Positions 20,561-29,990 of a DNA stretch of 64,000 nucleotides are shown piece by piece. The first letter of the stretch is position 1; every line of letters begins with the position of its first letter. The notes under the pieces were generated by a model, which did not search any database, was not told the DNA's origin, and was given only the letters and a program-made list of their open reading frames with translations. Both the position numbers and the translations under genes were made by a program. Source of the stretch: Corallococcus soli (GTDB lineage: Bacteria; Myxococcota; Myxococcia; Myxococcales; Myxococcaceae); NCBI RefSeq assembly GCF_014930455.1, contig NZ_JAAIYO010000004.1, forward strand, positions 525,419 through 589,418, given 5' to 3'.

Positions 20561-22423
20561 TTACTGGCCGGTCTTCTGGGCACTGGAGTCCGGCGGCGGG
20601 GCCGTTGCTGCATTACCCCTTGTGGTGTCGCTCAGGATTTTGATGACTCGCACCCGCATTTCGTGTGCCTCGGGTGCGAGGACGAGGAACCTCTTGTAGT
20701 AGGTCTCGCTCTCCTGGAAGTTGCTGACCTTCGCGTAAAGGTAGCCCAGCAACAGCGCGCAGTCGGGATTGTCGGCATCAATGCTGGTGCATTTCTGGGC
20801 CACCCGGAGCGCTTCCTCATACTTACGCTCCCTCACGAGGGCGTAGGCTGCTACGTGGACTTCCTTGAATTTCGCGATGGCCGCTGCTTTGTCGGGCGAG
20901 GGCGCACCCTCTGCACCCGAAGGCACTTCTTTCGCGGCGGCCTTCTTCGCTTCGTCCACCCGGGCGCCCAACTGGCTGTAGCGGCTGGTGAAGCGCGTGT
21001 CCTTGGAGACCTTCGCGAAGGCGCTGATGGCCTCAGCGTCCTTGCCCGCCTTCAGGGCGGTCTCGGTCTCGGTAAGGCCCTTGTCGGCGGCGATCTCCCG
21101 CTTGAGCACGGTGTCCAACTCGTCCAGGGCCTTGGTGGACTGTCCCTTCGGGGTGGTCTCGCGCAGGCCCTTCAGGATGACGCTGGCGTTATCGAGGTTG
21201 CCCGACTCGAGAGCCGCGTAGAAGTCATCCCGGGTCACCGGCGGCGCGGCGGGTGCCTTCGGGGTTTCGGGCGCCTTCGGGGTTTCGGGCGTCTTCGCCG
21301 GAACCGACGGCTTATCGGGTATCGCGACCACGGCGTCCGGCTGCGTCGGGGGCGCGCTGTCGGGCGGCTTCGGCGTCTCCGGGATCGGCGTGTTGTCGGT
21401 GACCACGGCCGGCGGCGGCTGCTGCTGCGGGTTGCCCAGCCAGTCGTCACCCTTTGCGATGAAGAGCGCGGCGCCCGCGGCGATGGACACGAACGCGATG
21501 CCCGCGGCCAGCAGCATCTTCTTCGAGCCGGAGCGGTTCTGCGCGGCGATGTCCTCCGCCAGCGTGCCCGGGCCCACGAAGCGCAGCTTCACGTGGCCCA
21601 TCTCGATGATGTCGCCGTGGGAGAGGGTGGCCTGGGCGTAGCTCTCGCCGTTGACCGTCATCCCGTTGGCGGACTGCATGTCGATGACCCGCCACTCCCC
21701 GGTCTCCTCGCGCACGATCTTCGCGTGCGTGCGGGACAGCGAGCGGTGGTCCAGCGCGACGTCGTTCTCCGACGTGCGACCGATGCGCAGCTCCGTGCGG
21801 TTGCAGTCGTACTCCTGCCCCTTGAACTCGTTGGGGGCGAGCACCAGCAGCCGAGGCTGTTCGTCCTCCGGGACGCGCTCCACCTTGCGGGGGCGGTCCG
21901 CCTCCATCTGATCCATGCGGATGATGGAGGTGGCGTTGCGCCGCATCTCCGCGGAAGGAGGCGTGTGGTCGTGTTCGTCGCCATCCTCGGCGTCGTCCTC
22001 GTCCTCGTCCTCCTCCTCTTCGTCGCGCGATGCGGCGCGCGCCGGGGCGTCGTCCTCGTCGTCGGGCTCGGCCCGGCGGGAGGCAGGCACCTTGGCGGTG
22101 ATGGCGCCAGTAGGGGCGGCGGTGGCGGCCGCGCCTTCGACCTGCAGTGCCAGATCGTAGTCGCCGATCTGGATGAGGTCGCCCTCCTTGAGAGGGAGCT
22201 GGCCTGCGACGCGCTCTCCGTTGATCCGGGTGCCGTTGTAGCTCCCCAGGTCTTCGAGCACGACGTGACCATTGAGGCGCACGAGCCTGGCGTGTCGACG
22301 TGACACGTTGCGCTCGGTCAGGCGGATCGTGTTGCCCTCCTGACGGCCAATGGTGATTTCGTCGCGCACGAAGGGAACAACGGTCTTGCGCCCCTCGTCG
22401 TCTTCGATGATGAGCTTCAGCAC
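20561..22423 (-). CDS. Two FHA domains, membrane segment and C-terminal TPR-like region
   Basis: About 620 residues from the GTG at 22423; longer in-frame starts add only non-conserved sequence. FHA1 (~1-90) has IGRQEGN, RHARLV and NGTRIN; an acidic Asp/Glu linker spans ~110-150; FHA2 (~180-285) has IGRTSEND, SRTHAKIV and NGMTVNG. A single membrane helix follows (~302-324), then a Pro/Ala/Lys-rich linker with repeated PETPKAP, and a helical C-terminus with TPR-like periodicity (~515-605). FHA domains bind phosphothreonine, so this is probably an inner-membrane reader of Ser/Thr kinase signalling with a periplasmic TPR module. It is divergent from the rhomboid gene. Confidence 0.85.
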   Translation of the reverse strand: MLKLIIEDDEGRKTVVPFVRDEITIGRQEGNTIRLTERNVSRRHARLVRLNGHVVLEDLGSYNGTRINGERVAGQLPLKEGDLIQIGDYDLALQVEGAAATAAPTGAITAKVPASRRAEPDDEDDAPARAASRDEEEEDEDEDDAEDGDEHDHTPPSAEMRRNATSIIRMDQMEADRPRKVERVPEDEQPRLLVLAPNEFKGQEYDCNRTELRIGRTSENDVALDHRSLSRTHAKIVREETGEWRVIDMQSANGMTVNGESYAQATLSHGDIIEMGHVKLRFVGPGTLAEDIAAQNRSGSKKMLLAAGIAFVSIAAGAALFIAKGDDWLGNPQQQPPPAVVTDNTPIPETPKPPDSAPPTQPDAVVAIPDKPSVPAKTPETPKAPETPKAPAAPPVTRDDFYAALESGNLDNASVILKGLRETTPKGQSTKALDELDTVLKREIAADKGLTETETALKAGKDAEAISAFAKVSKDTRFTSRYSQLGARVDEAKKAAAKEVPSGAEGAPSPDKAAAIAKFKEVHVAAYALVRERKYEEALRVAQKCTSIDADNPDCALLLGYLYAKVSNFQESETYYKRFLVLAPEAHEMRVRVIKILSDTTRGNAATAPPPDSSAQKTGQ

Positions 22424-22474
22424 GGGTCCGGTCCGAGTACAGCTATAGCAGAATGCCCTTTGCCGAGACAAGCC

Positions 22475-24100
22475 ATGTATCCCCCGGGAACAACAGGGTT
22501 TTTTGCCCATCCCAGGGTCAGGGAGGCAGTGTTGTCCATCGGTCGATTGGCCGGAAAGGGTGGGGAGTCGAGGCTACCTTGGCTCACGGTAGCACTGGTA
22601 GCGGCACAGGCCATTCTGTACGCGGTCCTGGCGCCCGGTGGCCCCCCCGGAGTGGATGCGCTCGTGCGATGGGGAGCCAAGACGGGCCCCCTGGTGACGG
22701 ACGTGGGGGAGGGCTGGCGGCTCCTGGCGGCCAACCTCCTGCACCGGGACGGGCCGCACCTGGGGCTCAACCTGCTGGTGTTCGCCGTGGTGGGCTCGGC
22801 GGTGGAGCGGGCGTGCCGCTGGTGGGACTACCTGGCGCTGCTCGCGGTGGCGGGCCTGGCGACGATGGCGGGCTCGCTGTGGTGGTCCCCAGCGGTGAGC
22901 GTGGGTGCCTCGGGGCTGGTGTTCGGCTGCGTGGGCGCGCTGCTCGTGCTGGGGCGGCGCTCGCGGGCGGGCCCAGCGGCGCGCTTCCGGTGGTTCTCCG
23001 GGGAGAGCGCCGTGCCCACGGTGCTCGTCTTCCTGTGGCTCGGGTGGACGAGCGCGGGCGTGGACAACGCGGGGCACCTGGGCGGCCTGCTGGCGGGGCT
23101 CCTCGTGGGCGTCCTCCTGCGGTCCCGGACGTGGGCGCCCGGCGCGGGCGTCCCGGGCGTGGCGCGCGCGGCGGGGGTGGTGGCGCTGGCGGGGGTGGTG
23201 GCGGCGGGGGTGGTGGCGGAGCGCTCCGGGTGGCGGGTGGAGCGCGATGATGGCTTTGGACTGGCGGTGACGCTCCCGGAGGGCTGGCGGCGGGAGGACG
23301 ACGGGCAGGGCCGGCGGGCCTTCTCCAACGGGCTGCCGGGGCGGGGGCGGGCCACGCTCGCGGCGGAGGCCATCGAGACGGGCGAGCCCGGGGATGGCTC
23401 GGCGCAGGCGCGGTACTTCCGGGACGAAGTGCTGGAGCCGGGCCTCGCGGGGCCGGAGGGGCGCACGGTGTCCGTGGGCGCCCTGGAGCCCGCGTCCCTG
23501 GGCGGCCGGCCCGCGCAGCGGATCCGCGCGGAGCTGGACGGCGCCGGAGGGCCCACGCACCTGGTGGCGTGGTTCGTGCCCCGGGGGGAGTGGGTGTACC
23601 GGCTCGTCTTCACCTGGCCGAGGGCCTATCCGGCCTACGCGCAGGTGGTGGGGCGGATGATGGCGGACGTGCGCTTCGAGGAGCCCTCGGGGCTGCGGGT
23701 CGCCCGGGCCCGGGCGTTGCTGGTGCCGGGCGTCGCGGGGCCGCTGCGCGACCTGGGGCAGGCGCTGCGGCGGTGGGGGCTGCCGGCGGACGCGGTGGAG
23801 CCGCTCGTCTCCGCGGTGCGGCTGGCGCCGGCCCACGTCGACACGCGGGTGGAGCTGGCCCGGGCCTACTTCGAGTCCGGTCAGGTGGAGGAGGGCTGCC
23901 ACGCCGCGGCGGAGGCGCGGGTGTACGGCCCGTCCGACACGGGGGCGATGGAGGCGGGCGTGCGGTGCGAGCTGGCGCGGGGGGACACGGCGCGGGCCCT
24001 GCTGCGCCTGGAGGAGGCCCGCCGCCTGGATCCTCGCGATGCCCGACTGCGCGCGGCCGAGGGCGCGTTGAAGGCGGCGCTCGAAACCCCCAAGCCATAG
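22475..24100 (+). CDS. Rhomboid-family intramembrane serine protease with large C-terminal domain
   Basis: About 541 residues from the ATG at 22475; TTG at 22532 behind a GGGAGG site is an alternative start. Residues ~30-220 contain six to seven membrane segments. Rhomboid hallmarks: H-x3-N in HLGLNLLVF (TM2), the catalytic Ser in VGASGLVFG (TM4) and the catalytic His in NAGHLGGLLAG (TM6). A further hydrophobic segment (~229-248) leads to a ~300-residue soluble part: a compact domain (~250-390) and a TPR-like helical region (~410-540) with AxxL-type repeats. The C-terminal part is unusually large for a bacterial rhomboid and may choose substrates. Confidence 0.85.
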   Translation: MYPPGTTGFFAHPRVREAVLSIGRLAGKGGESRLPWLTVALVAAQAILYAVLAPGGPPGVDALVRWGAKTGPLVTDVGEGWRLLAANLLHRDGPHLGLNLLVFAVVGSAVERACRWWDYLALLAVAGLATMAGSLWWSPAVSVGASGLVFGCVGALLVLGRRSRAGPAARFRWFSGESAVPTVLVFLWLGWTSAGVDNAGHLGGLLAGLLVGVLLRSRTWAPGAGVPGVARAAGVVALAGVVAAGVVAERSGWRVERDDGFGLAVTLPEGWRREDDGQGRRAFSNGLPGRGRATLAAEAIETGEPGDGSAQARYFRDEVLEPGLAGPEGRTVSVGALEPASLGGRPAQRIRAELDGAGGPTHLVAWFVPRGEWVYRLVFTWPRAYPAYAQVVGRMMADVRFEEPSGLRVARARALLVPGVAGPLRDLGQALRRWGLPADAVEPLVSAVRLAPAHVDTRVELARAYFESGQVEEGCHAAAEARVYGPSDTGAMEAGVRCELARGDTARALLRLEEARRLDPRDARLRAAEGALKAALETPKP

Positions 24101-24166
24101 GCGCGGGCATGCGGTCCCGGCCGTGCACGGGCGTGCTGCTCCCGCTGCACCCCGGAGACGCCCGCA

Positions 24167-25030
24167 TCAGCGCCAGCCGAAGGGGCGCACCACCAGCCCG
24201 GCGCCCAGCATCGCCTCGTCGCGCCGGGCGAGCCCCGCGTCACCGAGCACCCCGGTGGCCGCGAGACGCAGGGACACCGGCGCGTCGTTGACCGCGAGGA
24301 GCACATGCTCCACCGCGACGTCGCCCCGCGCCCGGAAGTGGGAGCCTCCGTCGAAGTCGAAGCTCCAGCCCGCGAGCCCCGTCACGCGCAGCGCCCACCG
24401 TCCGTCCCGCGTCTCCCAGCCCGTGTCGAGCAGGAGCGACGTGAAGGGCGACAGCTCGTGCGTGGTGCCGTCCCGCCCGTGGCGCAGGGCGTGGCTCGCG
24501 GCGGGCCCCACGGCCAGCCAGCCCCATTCGGTGTTCGTGCGCACGGGGTCCAACAGCAGGCCCACGCGGCCCGTCTCCAGCGTCCAGCCCGGCCCCTCCC
24601 AGCCGCGCCGCTCCAGGTGGGCCGCGCGGAGGGACAGGGCCACGTCGAAGGGGAAGGGGATGCGCGTGGGGCGCCCGATGGAGACGAGGATGTTGCCCTC
24701 CTCGACGTGCCTTCGCAGCAGGCCCTCGTAGCCGGTGAAGGTGAGCCCCCTGCGAGCGCCTCCCCACGCCTCCGTCAGGAGCAGGCGGTGCGAATCGAAC
24801 CAGCTCGAATCGACCTTGCTGTCGCTCGAGCGCGTCACCCGCACGAGGAAGCCGGCGCGCAGGAGCAGGGCGGCGTCCCCGTCCTGCATGCGCAGCCCGG
24901 AGCCCAGCACCCACCCCGTCCCGGGATCGAAGCAGGTGGGGAACGTCTCTCCGGACTCCGTCCAGCCCTGACACGCCGTGGACGGGGCGGGCAGGGTGCC
25001 CAGGAGCAGCGCGAGCGCGAGCGCGACCAT
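24167..25030 (-). CDS. Hypothetical secreted or outer-membrane protein, unrecognised
   Basis: 287 residues. The N-terminus is a signal peptide (hydrophobic stretch, cleavage near PAPSTA-C, residues ~18-20). The rest alternates short beta-like stretches with Arg, Trp and Asp, ending in WR, which suits an outer-membrane barrel with a terminal aromatic residue. I cannot assign a family. It starts 5 bases after the stop of the upstream gene, which has a similar late segment (LRAGYEVIALAINDQPVSL compared with VLLAVNDAPVSLRL here), so the two are probably paralogous partners. Confidence 0.65.
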   Translation of the reverse strand: MVALALALLLGTLPAPSTACQGWTESGETFPTCFDPGTGWVLGSGLRMQDGDAALLLRAGFLVRVTRSSDSKVDSSWFDSHRLLLTEAWGGARRGLTFTGYEGLLRRHVEEGNILVSIGRPTRIPFPFDVALSLRAAHLERRGWEGPGWTLETGRVGLLLDPVRTNTEWGWLAVGPAASHALRHGRDGTTHELSPFTSLLLDTGWETRDGRWALRVTGLAGWSFDFDGGSHFRARGDVAVEHVLLAVNDAPVSLRLAATGVLGDAGLARRDEAMLGAGLVVRPFGWR

Positions 25031-25035
25031 CGCGC

Positions 25036-26433
25036 CTACCCCTTCCCGTCATGCGAGTCCGGGGCGGAGCGCCGCGCTGGAGCCCACAGCGAGAAGCGCA
25101 GCCCCGCCTGCGCGGACCACTCCCAGCCAGCGGGCGCGTTCGCCAGGTCGTCGCGCCACGTGCCCCGGCCGTCCAGCGTCAGGCTCACGGGCTGGTCGTT
25201 GATGGCCAGCGCGATGACCTCGTAGCCCGCGCGCAGCCGCAGTCGCTCCGGCCGGAGGGGCCGTCCCTCCACGCGCTCCGCGAGGAGGATCTTCTGCGCC
25301 TCCGCGCCAAAGCGCAGGTGGTGGAAGCCGTTCTTATCCAGCGTGAGGTCCCCCTCCAGCGCCGCGCCGGGCACCAGCGTGGCGAAGCCGTTCGTCCGGT
25401 CGCGCTCCAGCGCCGGTCCCGCGCGCACGCGCACGTATGAGACGAGGTCGCGCGAATGCCACAGGTCCAGCGTCACGTACGTGGAGCCCAGGGCCAGGAA
25501 GTCCGCCTTCACGTCCTCCCGACGGACCTGTTCGGCGTGGAGCATCTCCATCCAGAAGCCCAGGTTGGCGAAGACGTCGAAGCGACGGGGCTTGCCGTAG
25601 AAGGTCGTCACCCGGAAGAGCGGCTCCTCGCGCTCGCTGCGGAAGTCGTAGCGCAGCAGCGTGGCGTCGAACGACGAGGCGTCCCCCAGGTACAGCTTCG
25701 TGTCCAGGAGCGTCATCCGGTGGAGCTGCCCCGGCTCTCCGGGCCACTCCAGGTCCACGCCGAAGTCCACCCGGACGCGGTGGTCGCGGCCTTCCGCCTC
25801 GCGCAGCCAGCGCGGCGCCCAGGCGCCCCCCACGCGGATCCGCCGGTGCAGGTCGAAGTTGTACTGCAACACCCGACCGCGCTCGTCGCGGTACCACCCC
25901 GGCGCGGCCTCCGCGATGGCGGGCACCAGCCGGTAGCCGCGGGCCACCTCCGTGGACAGCACGTCATGGCACCCGGTCACCCGGGACAGTCGCTGGCCCG
26001 TTTCGTGTCCTCCCGAGTCCAGCTCCCTCGTGGGGCTGACGAGACACTCCTTCTTCGCCTCGTCGCAGGATGCGCGCCACTCGCCCGACGGGACCGCGGG
26101 CGTGGGGGGGAGCCTCAGGCACAGCACCAGGCCGTCGGAGGGCTGGCGGGGGGAGTCCGCCTGCGGCACGGCCATCTGGAAGGCCCAGGTGTCCGGAACG
26201 GCCTCATCGCGGGCTGGTGCCCCAGGCCTCGCATCCCGCACGGGCGTTTGAGCCGGCTCCCCCGGCATCTCTTCCCGCACGGGCGTTTGAGCCAGCTCCT
26301 CCGGCATCACGTCCCGCACCGGCGCCGCCAGCACCGCTCCCCGCACGGGCGCATCCGCCGGCACCGCCGCCTCCGGAGGCTCCACCTGTCCGAACAGGAG
26401 GGCACAGCCCAGGGTCACCGCTGGAACGAGCAT
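25036..26433 (-). CDS. Hypothetical envelope protein with PVRD/E repeats and barrel-like C-terminal part
   Basis: 465 residues from the ATG at 26433, which has a GAGGAG ribosome site. A signal peptide ends around residue 17-20. Residues ~20-75 are a low-complexity tract in which PVR(D/E/G) recurs five times with MPEE/MPGE spacers. The remainder has beta-rich, Arg/Asp-rich sequence resembling an outer-membrane barrel (SFDATLLRYDF, RVRAGPALERDRTNG). Four Cys residues lie around ~105-165. It forms an operon with the downstream paralogue-like gene. Function unknown. Confidence 0.65.
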   Translation of the reverse strand: MLVPAVTLGCALLFGQVEPPEAAVPADAPVRGAVLAAPVRDVMPEELAQTPVREEMPGEPAQTPVRDARPGAPARDEAVPDTWAFQMAVPQADSPRQPSDGLVLCLRLPPTPAVPSGEWRASCDEAKKECLVSPTRELDSGGHETGQRLSRVTGCHDVLSTEVARGYRLVPAIAEAAPGWYRDERGRVLQYNFDLHRRIRVGGAWAPRWLREAEGRDHRVRVDFGVDLEWPGEPGQLHRMTLLDTKLYLGDASSFDATLLRYDFRSEREEPLFRVTTFYGKPRRFDVFANLGFWMEMLHAEQVRREDVKADFLALGSTYVTLDLWHSRDLVSYVRVRAGPALERDRTNGFATLVPGAALEGDLTLDKNGFHHLRFGAEAQKILLAERVEGRPLRPERLRLRAGYEVIALAINDQPVSLTLDGRGTWRDDLANAPAGWEWSAQAGLRFSLWAPARRSAPDSHDGKG

Positions 26434-26554
26434 CACGTCTCCTCGCAGGGTCCCGTGCTCCGGCCGCGCGGGTCGCACCTTGCGGCGCTCCCGCCACTAC
26501 AAGGCGCGTGCCCGGGCGGACGGACGGGCTCTTCGCGGGCCCGCCCCGGCCGAC

Positions 26555-26583
26555 TGTGCAGGCGCCTGCACATCGCCTGCACA
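26555..26583. promoter_or_regulatory. 18-bp perfect palindrome TGTGCAGGCGCCTGCACA plus an extra half-site
   Basis: 26555-26572 reads identically on both strands. The right half is repeated directly 11 bp further on (GCGCCTGCACA then TCGCCTGCACA, 26562-26583). It lies in the 288-base divergent region between the envelope-protein pair and the glycosyltransferase. A smaller palindrome CGGTCGACCG is at 26630-26639. Likely an operator; the regulator is unknown. Confidence 0.5.
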
Positions 26584-26721
26584 CCCGGGCCCCGCGACTG
26601 ACGCGAGAATGGCGCACCCCCGCGCAGGTCGGTCGACCGGCGGGGGTGGGGGGGATATAAGCCCCCCGGCCCCGTGCCGTGCACGGAGGGCCCGTCCCGG
26701 ACGACGAAGGAGCACGTGCGC

Positions 26722-29034
26722 GTGGCAAGCGACGGCGAACAGACCCCGCAGCGGGAAGAGACCTTCACCCAGGCCATCCTCGGTGAGGACACCCTGACGA
26801 CGGCATGGGCGAAGAAGTGGTTGGCCCTGTCCCTCAGTGCGCGCGTGGTCCTGGCGACCGCGGGCTTCGCGGCGCTGCTCTTCGTGCCGTACCTGGGCGC
26901 GGTCGGCCTGTGGGACCCCTGGGAGACGCACTACGGCGAAGTGGGCCGGGAGATGATCCAGCGCAGCGACTACGTCTATCCCTTCTGGGAGAACGCGTGG
27001 TTCTTCTCCAAGCCGCCCCTCACCATGTGGATGCAGGCGCTGGGGATGAACATCGTCGGCGCCCTTAAGGGGGACGGCGCCATGGGCCTCTACACGGAGT
27101 GGGGCATGCGCATGCCCTTCGCGCTCCTGAGCATCGCGGCCGTGTCGCTCCTGTCCCTGGCCGTGGCGCGGGTGGTGAACACGCGCGCGGGCCTGGCCAC
27201 GGGCTTCGTGCTGGCCACCATGCCGCTGTACTTCCTGCTCACCCGGCAGACCGTCACCGACACGCCCTTCGTCACCACCTTCGTGTGCGCGATGGCGTGC
27301 GCGCTCATCGGCCAACTGGACGACACGACGAAGCACCGCGCGGGCTGGTGGTACGGCTTCTATGTCTTCGCGGGGCTGGCCTCGCTGGCCAAGGGCCTGC
27401 TGGGCGTGGGCCTGCCCGCGGTCATCCTCATCCTCTACGCGGTGGCCGCCGTCATCCCGTGGGACCGCGAGAGCCTGGAGTCCCACCTGCGCTGGCTCAC
27501 GAGCGGCGACGTGCGCGCGCAGGTCCGCGCGGGCACCCGACCGATGCCCGTCCTGTGGGCGCAGATGTACCGGATGAAGCTGGGCACGGGCATCCTCGTG
27601 TTCTTCGCGGTGGCGGCGCCCTGGTACCTGACGCTGTGCCTGTTCGACAAAGTGGACGATGAGGGCAAGCTGTTCTGGTACCGCTTCTTCGTCCACGACC
27701 ACCTGAACCGCCTCACCGCGGGCGTGCACACCACCACCCCGGGCGGGTCGTTCACCTACTTCATCGAACAGGGCGGCTTCGCCATCTTCCCGTGGGTGGC
27801 GCTGCTGCCCGGCGCGTTCGCGGTCGTGTCGCGGCTCAAGCTGCGCTCGCGCGACAAGGCGGACCACCTGGCGCTCATCGCCGTCATCTGGGTGGCGTTC
27901 GCGTTCTACCTGTTGGCCTCCAGCGCGACGAAGTTCCACCACTACGTGTTCCCGGTGCTGCCGGGCCTGGCCATCCTCATCGCGCTGTTCGTGGATCGGC
28001 TGTGGCGGGACGGCGTCTCCGGGCACGCGGTGAGCCTCATCTTCGGCCTGGTGCTGTTCATCCTGGTGGGCAAGGACCTGGCGGAGAACCCCAAGGACTT
28101 CACCGACCTGTTCGTCTACAACTACGACCGGCCCTATCCGCAGGACCTGGTCACCAAGCCCATCGCGTTCTTCTCCTCGCGCCCGCTGTGGATGGGCGAC
28201 CTGGTGACGCTGGTGCTGCTGGCCTTCGGCGTCTACCTCTCCTTCGAGGCGTTCTCCTCCAAGGACAAGGCGGAGCGCCCGGGCGCCGGGCGCGCGGTGG
28301 CGCTGGGCCTGCTGCTCACGGGCGCCGCCACGCTGGCCGCGGTGGCCACGCAGGGGCAGGTGTCCGCGCTGGGCCTGTGGGGCCTGGCGCTGGTGGCGCT
28401 GTCGGCCTTCGTCTTCTGGCAGGCGTCGCGGCCGGAGGAGACGCCGGGGCGCACGATGCTCCAGGCGGTGGGGTTCGTGCTGGCGCTGCTGGGCGTGGTC
28501 CTGGCGGTGCGCGGCCTCCGGGGCCCGGCGGCCTCGGACTCGCTCTTCAAGGCCCTGTCCGCCACCATCAACGTGAAGGGCGCGCTGGGCTTCGCGTTCG
28601 GCGTGGCGGGCGTGCTGGCGGTGGTGGCCGCGCTCCAGCGCTCGCGCGTGATGCTGTTCGGCACGTTCTGGGCCCTGGCCGCGGTGTTCGCGCTCTGGTT
28701 CAACTGGAACCACTGGGTGGACCTGTCCCACCACTGGACGCAGCGCGACCTGTTCTGGCGCTACTACGCCCAGCGTCAGGCGGGTGAGCCCATCGCCGCG
28801 TACATGATGAACTGGCGCGGGGAGACGTTCTACTCGCGCAACACGGTGGAGCAGTTCCGCTCCGGTGACGCCAACACGCGCATGCGCCAGTACGCGGCGC
28901 GACCGGGCCGCGAGTGGGCGCTGGTGGAGCACAGCCGCGTGTCCCTGCTGCGCAACGCGGTGGGCACCGACAAGACCGTCACCCTCATCGACCGGGACAT
29001 CAACAACAAGTTCGTCCTGGTGACCATCGAGTGA
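26722..29034 (+). CDS. GT39-type membrane glycosyltransferase (ArnT/PMT-like)
   Basis: About 770 residues. The GTG at 26722 sits 9 bases after AAGGAG; a GTG at 26716 is also possible. After a ~40-residue polar N-terminus there are roughly 12 membrane helices. The first periplasmic loop carries WDPWETHYGEVGREM and FFSKPPLTMWM, the acidic/aromatic signature of the dolichyl-phosphomannose/ArnT family, which transfers sugars from polyprenyl-phosphate donors. The acceptor is unknown (lipid A, protein or polysaccharide). A C-terminal soluble part after ~residue 670 contains the MMNWRGETFYSRN segment. Its stop overlaps the ABC ATPase start (GTGA), so an exporter is co-translated. Confidence 0.85.
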   Translation: MASDGEQTPQREETFTQAILGEDTLTTAWAKKWLALSLSARVVLATAGFAALLFVPYLGAVGLWDPWETHYGEVGREMIQRSDYVYPFWENAWFFSKPPLTMWMQALGMNIVGALKGDGAMGLYTEWGMRMPFALLSIAAVSLLSLAVARVVNTRAGLATGFVLATMPLYFLLTRQTVTDTPFVTTFVCAMACALIGQLDDTTKHRAGWWYGFYVFAGLASLAKGLLGVGLPAVILILYAVAAVIPWDRESLESHLRWLTSGDVRAQVRAGTRPMPVLWAQMYRMKLGTGILVFFAVAAPWYLTLCLFDKVDDEGKLFWYRFFVHDHLNRLTAGVHTTTPGGSFTYFIEQGGFAIFPWVALLPGAFAVVSRLKLRSRDKADHLALIAVIWVAFAFYLLASSATKFHHYVFPVLPGLAILIALFVDRLWRDGVSGHAVSLIFGLVLFILVGKDLAENPKDFTDLFVYNYDRPYPQDLVTKPIAFFSSRPLWMGDLVTLVLLAFGVYLSFEAFSSKDKAERPGAGRAVALGLLLTGAATLAAVATQGQVSALGLWGLALVALSAFVFWQASRPEETPGRTMLQAVGFVLALLGVVLAVRGLRGPAASDSLFKALSATINVKGALGFAFGVAGVLAVVAALQRSRVMLFGTFWALAAVFALWFNWNHWVDLSHHWTQRDLFWRYYAQRQAGEPIAAYMMNWRGETFYSRNTVEQFRSGDANTRMRQYAARPGREWALVEHSRVSLLRNAVGTDKTVTLIDRDINNKFVLVTIE

Positions 29035-29990
29035 CGCGCTCCCTTCCCGTCCTACCCGTGGAGGCCCCCGCGGAGGGCGGCATCCGCGTGCGGGGGCTCG
29101 CCAAGCGCTTCGGCGAGCGGCTCGCGGTGGAGGGCCTCACCTTCGACGTGCGGCCCGGGGAGGTGTTCGGCCTGCTGGGGCCCAACGGCGCCGGCAAGAC
29201 GACGACGGTGCGCATGCTGACGGGCCTGCTGCGCCCCTCCGAAGGTCAGGCAGAGGTGTGGGGCCACTCCGTCGCGCGGGACGGTGAGGCGCTGCGCAAG
29301 GTGGTGGGTCTGCTCACCGAACAGCCCGGCCTGTACGACAGGCTCACCGCGCGTGAGAACCTGCGCTTCTTCATGAAGCTGCACGAAGTGGATGAGGCCA
29401 CCGCGTGGCCCCGGGCCCTGCACTACCTGGAGCGCTTCGGGCTGGGCGGCCGGGAGAACGAGCCGTGCGGCGGCTTCAGCAAGGGCATGCGCCAGAAGCT
29501 GGCCATCGTGCGCACGCTGGTGCACGACCCGCGCGTCATCTTCCTGGACGAACCGACGAGCGGCCTGGATCCGGAGTCCGCGCGCACCGTGCGCGACGCG
29601 GTGGCGGAGCTGGCGTCGGAGGGGCGCACCATCGTCCTGTGCTCGCACAACCTGGCGGAGGTGGAGCGGCTGTGCGAGCGCGTGGCCGTGGTGCGCAGGC
29701 GCCTGCTGGCGCTGGGGCCGGTGCGGGAGCTGCGCCGCGCGGGACAGGCGCTGGACGTGCGCGTGGAGGGGGACGCGGAGGCCTTCCTGCCCGCGCTGTC
29801 CCGGCTGCCCTTCGCGCCCAACGTGCTGCTGGAGGGCGGGCGCCTGCGGGTGATGGTGGCGGACGAGTCCCAGGCGCCGGACGTGGTGGCGTGCCTGGTG
29901 GGCGCGGGCGCGCGCGTGCACAGCGTGGTGCCGTCGCAGCGGCCGCTGGAAGAGGTGTACCTGGACCTGCTCAAGGACGAGGCGGTGTGA
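29031..29990 (+). CDS. ABC transporter ATP-binding protein
   Basis: 319 residues. Walker A GPNGAGKTTT at ~49-58; Q-loop around TEQPGLYDRL; ABC signature FSKGMRQKLAI (~150-160, a C-loop variant without the usual LSGG); Walker B VIFLDEPTSGLDP (~171-183); H-loop VLCSHNLAE. The domain matches the NatA/CcmA-like class of exporters paired with ABC-2 permeases. A C-terminal ~80-residue DUF4162-like region follows. It overlaps the glycosyltransferase upstream and the permease downstream by four bases each, so the three genes form one coupled operon. Confidence 0.92.
   Translation: MTRSLPVLPVEAPAEGGIRVRGLAKRFGERLAVEGLTFDVRPGEVFGLLGPNGAGKTTTVRMLTGLLRPSEGQAEVWGHSVARDGEALRKVVGLLTEQPGLYDRLTARENLRFFMKLHEVDEATAWPRALHYLERFGLGGRENEPCGGFSKGMRQKLAIVRTLVHDPRVIFLDEPTSGLDPESARTVRDAVAELASEGRTIVLCSHNLAEVERLCERVAVVRRRLLALGPVRELRRAGQALDVRVEGDAEAFLPALSRLPFAPNVLLEGGRLRVMVADESQAPDVVACLVGAGARVHSVVPSQRPLEEVYLDLLKDEAV

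Noticed and set aside
22453..23250. Overlapping frame starting MPFAETSHV
   Set aside because: Gly/Arg-rich shadow of the rhomboid gene.
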